Program-made: the position numbers and the translations under genes
DNA from: Pseudomonadota bacterium
GTDB taxonomy: Bacteria; Pseudomonadota; Gammaproteobacteria; Burkholderiales; Burkholderiaceae_C
Length of the DNA: 64,000 nt
Reading direction: 5' to 3'
Assembly: GCA_018241265.1 (NCBI GenBank)
Contig: JAFEEF010000007.1
Span: forward strand, 34,693 to 98,692
The notes under the pieces: model-generated
The model's database searches: none
Told to the model about the DNA's origin: nothing
The model's input: only the letters and a program-made list of their open reading frames with translations
Shown here: positions 62,439-64,000 of the stretch, one piece after another
Layout: the number at the start of each line of letters is the position of its first letter
Position numbering within the stretch: position 1 is the stretch's first letter

Positions 62439-63632
62439 TCATGATACGGACTCGAACAGCCCGCGCCGCAGCAGGTAGCCGCCGCGCACCATCCAGCGGC
62501 CCTGCGCCATGACGTCGCGCACGCGATGGTCGGCATCGAGCACGACGAGGTCGGCGTCCGCGCCGGCGGCGATCCGGCCCTTGCGCGGCAGGCGCAGCAG
62601 CGCGGCGGCATTCGACGTGAACGCGGGCAGGGCGTCGGCGAGCGCCAGGCCGCCGTCGAGCAGCTCGCGCAAGGTCTCGGCCAAGGCGCCGGGCTGGCCG
62701 ACGCCCATCGCGCAGACATGGCCCTGCGCATCGAACTGCGGCAGGCAACCGCCGCCGTCGGAACTGATCGTCACGCGGTCGGGCGACGCGCCGGAGGCGA
62801 GATAGCGGCGCAGCGCCTCGGCCGCCGGCCAGGCGTCCTCCTTCGTGTCGACCGGAAACGCCGTGATGTCGACGTGGCAGCCCTGGCGGGCCAGCGCCAC
62901 GGCCTCGTCGAACAGCGCGCGGCGCCGGTTGACGTGGGTCGGGTGAAAGACGCGCGGCGGCAGCTCGCTCGTGGCCAGGGCGTCGCGCACCATCGCCAAG
63001 CCGCGCGCGCCGTCGCCGAGGTGCAGGTGCAGGATGCCGGCCTTGCCGGTCATCATGCCGGCGACGTGCGCATCGGCCGCCACGCGCAGCAGCTCGTCGA
63101 GCGTCGGCTGGCTCGAGCGATGGTCGCTGATCGCGAGCTCGCCGACGCCGATGATCGGATCGACGAAGGCGATGTCGGCGCGCACGCTGCCGGTCAAGGT
63201 CGTCGGCGGCAGGTGGTAGCCGCCGGTCCAGGCCCAGGCGCCGATGCCCTCCTCGCGCAGCGCCAATGCGGTCGCGACGAGCTCGCGCGTCGAACGCGCG
63301 GTGTCGTCGGTGCCGAGCAGGCCGACCACCGACGTGACCCCGGCACGGGTCAGCGCGCTCGGCGCGAGCGGCGGCACGCGCGTGCGGAAGCCCGCCTCGC
63401 CGCCGCCGCCGGTCAGGTGCGCATGCAGGTCGATGAATCCGGGCACGACACGCGCGCCTTCGAGGTCGACCACGTCGACGTCGAGCGCGGCCGGCAGATC
63501 ATCGAGCCGACAGCCCATCCAGGCGATACGGCCGCCGACGCACAGCATGTCGTGCATGCCGAGTGCGGCCGGGGCATGGAGGTCGGCATGGCGCAGCAAG
63601 GTGGCCGGCGCGTCGGGCAGGGGCGAGAGCAT
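62439..63632 (-). CDS. iadA: Isoaspartyl dipeptidase (beta-aspartyl peptidase)
   Basis: A 397-residue amidohydrolase that splits beta-aspartyl dipeptides, here the Asp-Arg product of CphB. Metal ligands appear as H70 and H72 in DLHAHLTGGGGE, histidines in LHLHLGDG and FHPTHVNR, and catalytic D292 in ISSDGGG. It is the first gene of the degradative pair iadA-cphB. Its ATG overlaps, in the opposite strand, the possible start of the receiver fragment at 63631. Confidence 0.92.
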   Translation of the reverse strand: MLSPLPDAPATLLRHADLHAPAALGMHDMLCVGGRIAWMGCRLDDLPAALDVDVVDLEGARVVPGFIDLHAHLTGGGGEAGFRTRVPPLAPSALTRAGVTSVVGLLGTDDTARSTRELVATALALREEGIGAWAWTGGYHLPPTTLTGSVRADIAFVDPIIGVGELAISDHRSSQPTLDELLRVAADAHVAGMMTGKAGILHLHLGDGARGLAMVRDALATSELPPRVFHPTHVNRRRALFDEAVALARQGCHVDITAFPVDTKEDAWPAAEALRRYLASGASPDRVTISSDGGGCLPQFDAQGHVCAMGVGQPGALAETLRELLDGGLALADALPAFTSNAAALLRLPRKGRIAAGADADLVVLDADHRVRDVMAQGRWMVRGGYLLRRGLFESVS

Positions 63633-64000
63633 GCGGGCGAATGTAGCAGCGGGCGCAGGCGCGCGGCCAGGACTCGGCTACCGTGTGATGCAGGCAGCGA
63701 ATGGCGACGAGGCGCTCTCGATGATCCAATCGGGCGCGCCGATCGACCTCCTGTTCACCGACGTCGTCATGCCGGGCGGCAAGCGCACTACGGAGGTGAT
63801 CCGGGAGGCACGGTTCCTGCTGCCGCACATGGCCGTGCTCTTCACCTCGGGTTACGTCGAAGGAGAACTGTCCAAGGGCGGTGGAGTCGTCGATGCCGAC
63901 GTATTGCTGCTACCGAAGCCCTGCTCGGTGGAGTCTCTTGCCAAGTACGTGAGGCAAGCGTTGATGACATCCATACAGTTGATGTCCCAGGAAGTGGTGT
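63631..64000 (+). pseudogene. Receiver-domain fragment, running off the window
   Basis: An open frame from ATG 63631 reads through to the edge. After about 15 unconserved residues it matches the second half of a hybrid-kinase receiver: LGYRVMQAANGDEALSMI, DLLFTDVVMPGG with the phospho-acceptor aspartate, VLFTSGYVEG and LLLPKPCSVESL. The first strand and the acidic pair that bind magnesium are missing, so the domain is truncated at its 5' end. It also lacks a ribosome site. A remnant of a lost sensor gene is the best explanation; a frameshift to an earlier start or a gene continuing to the right cannot be excluded. Confidence 0.55.

Overview
The window is GC-rich DNA with densely packed genes, many start/stop overlaps of the ATGA type and a strong G/C third-position bias. 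The gene content points to a betaproteobacterium of the order Burkholderiales, probably near the Rubrivivax/Leptothrix/Methylibium group. The main markers are a Burkholderia-type PhnR/PhnSTU aminoethylphosphonate locus, a CphA/CphA-like cyanophycin locus, a fused indolepyruvate oxidoreductase and an AcoR-type sigma-54 activator. I saw no rRNA, tRNA, CRISPR array or insertion sequence.

Layout. (1) 0.1-6.2 kb, minus strand: a signalling operon with a large hybrid histidine kinase carrying three receivers, stand-alone CheR and CheB, and a receiver-kinase. (2) 6.4-9.0 kb: three-domain LigD. (3) 9.0-14.5 kb, minus strand: a gamma-glutamylation type amine/amino-alcohol catabolic operon (glutamine-synthetase-like ligase, iron alcohol dehydrogenase, class I amidotransferase, aldehyde dehydrogenase). 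Embedded in it is a peptide-binding protein gene with a large in-frame internal deletion. (4) 14.6-15.3 kb: a toxin-antitoxin pair. (5) 15.3-27.9 kb: a divergent 2-aminoethylphosphonate locus. Minus strand: SBP, ATPase, fused permease, a nitrilase-family enzyme and PhnW. Plus strand: PhnR, PhnA, PhnY, a Na/Pi transporter, a PhnZ-type HD oxygenase and a phosphonate-associated EamA protein. (6) 28.0-34.0 kb: a dimethylglycine/sarcosine dehydrogenase-like flavoprotein and a fused indolepyruvate oxidoreductase.

(7) 34.1-47.4 kb: a mixed region with a papain-like protein, two small proteins of the sulfite-oxidase (molybdopterin) fold, a CLC transporter, MarR, PAS, a phosphoesterase, MsrB, aldehyde dehydrogenase plus DUF779, DUF2325, nitroreductase, a Mop-domain protein and an AcoR-like activator. 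A family of four 24-bp dyads with the same 8-8-8 layout lies in front of four transcription units here, and a good sigma-54 promoter precedes the aldehyde dehydrogenase. (8) 47.4-53.2 kb: secreted propeller-like protein, Tat-exported amine oxidase, prolyl oligopeptidase and MscS. (9) 53.3-63.6 kb: a full cyanophycin locus (CphA, a second Mur-ligase-like protein, cyanophycinase and isoaspartyl dipeptidase). It is split by a low-GC secreted protein gene and a cyclase/ATPase/TPR gene whose 3' half is also low in GC. The window ends in a receiver-domain fragment.

How the genes work together: the phn locus imports 2-aminoethylphosphonate and converts it through phosphonoacetaldehyde and phosphonoacetate to acetate and phosphate. 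The HD oxygenase suggests a second, oxidative route for hydroxylated or N-methylated relatives. The cyanophycin locus makes an Arg/Asp storage polymer and degrades it to free amino acids. Functions are assigned from motifs and recalled family knowledge; no database search was run.
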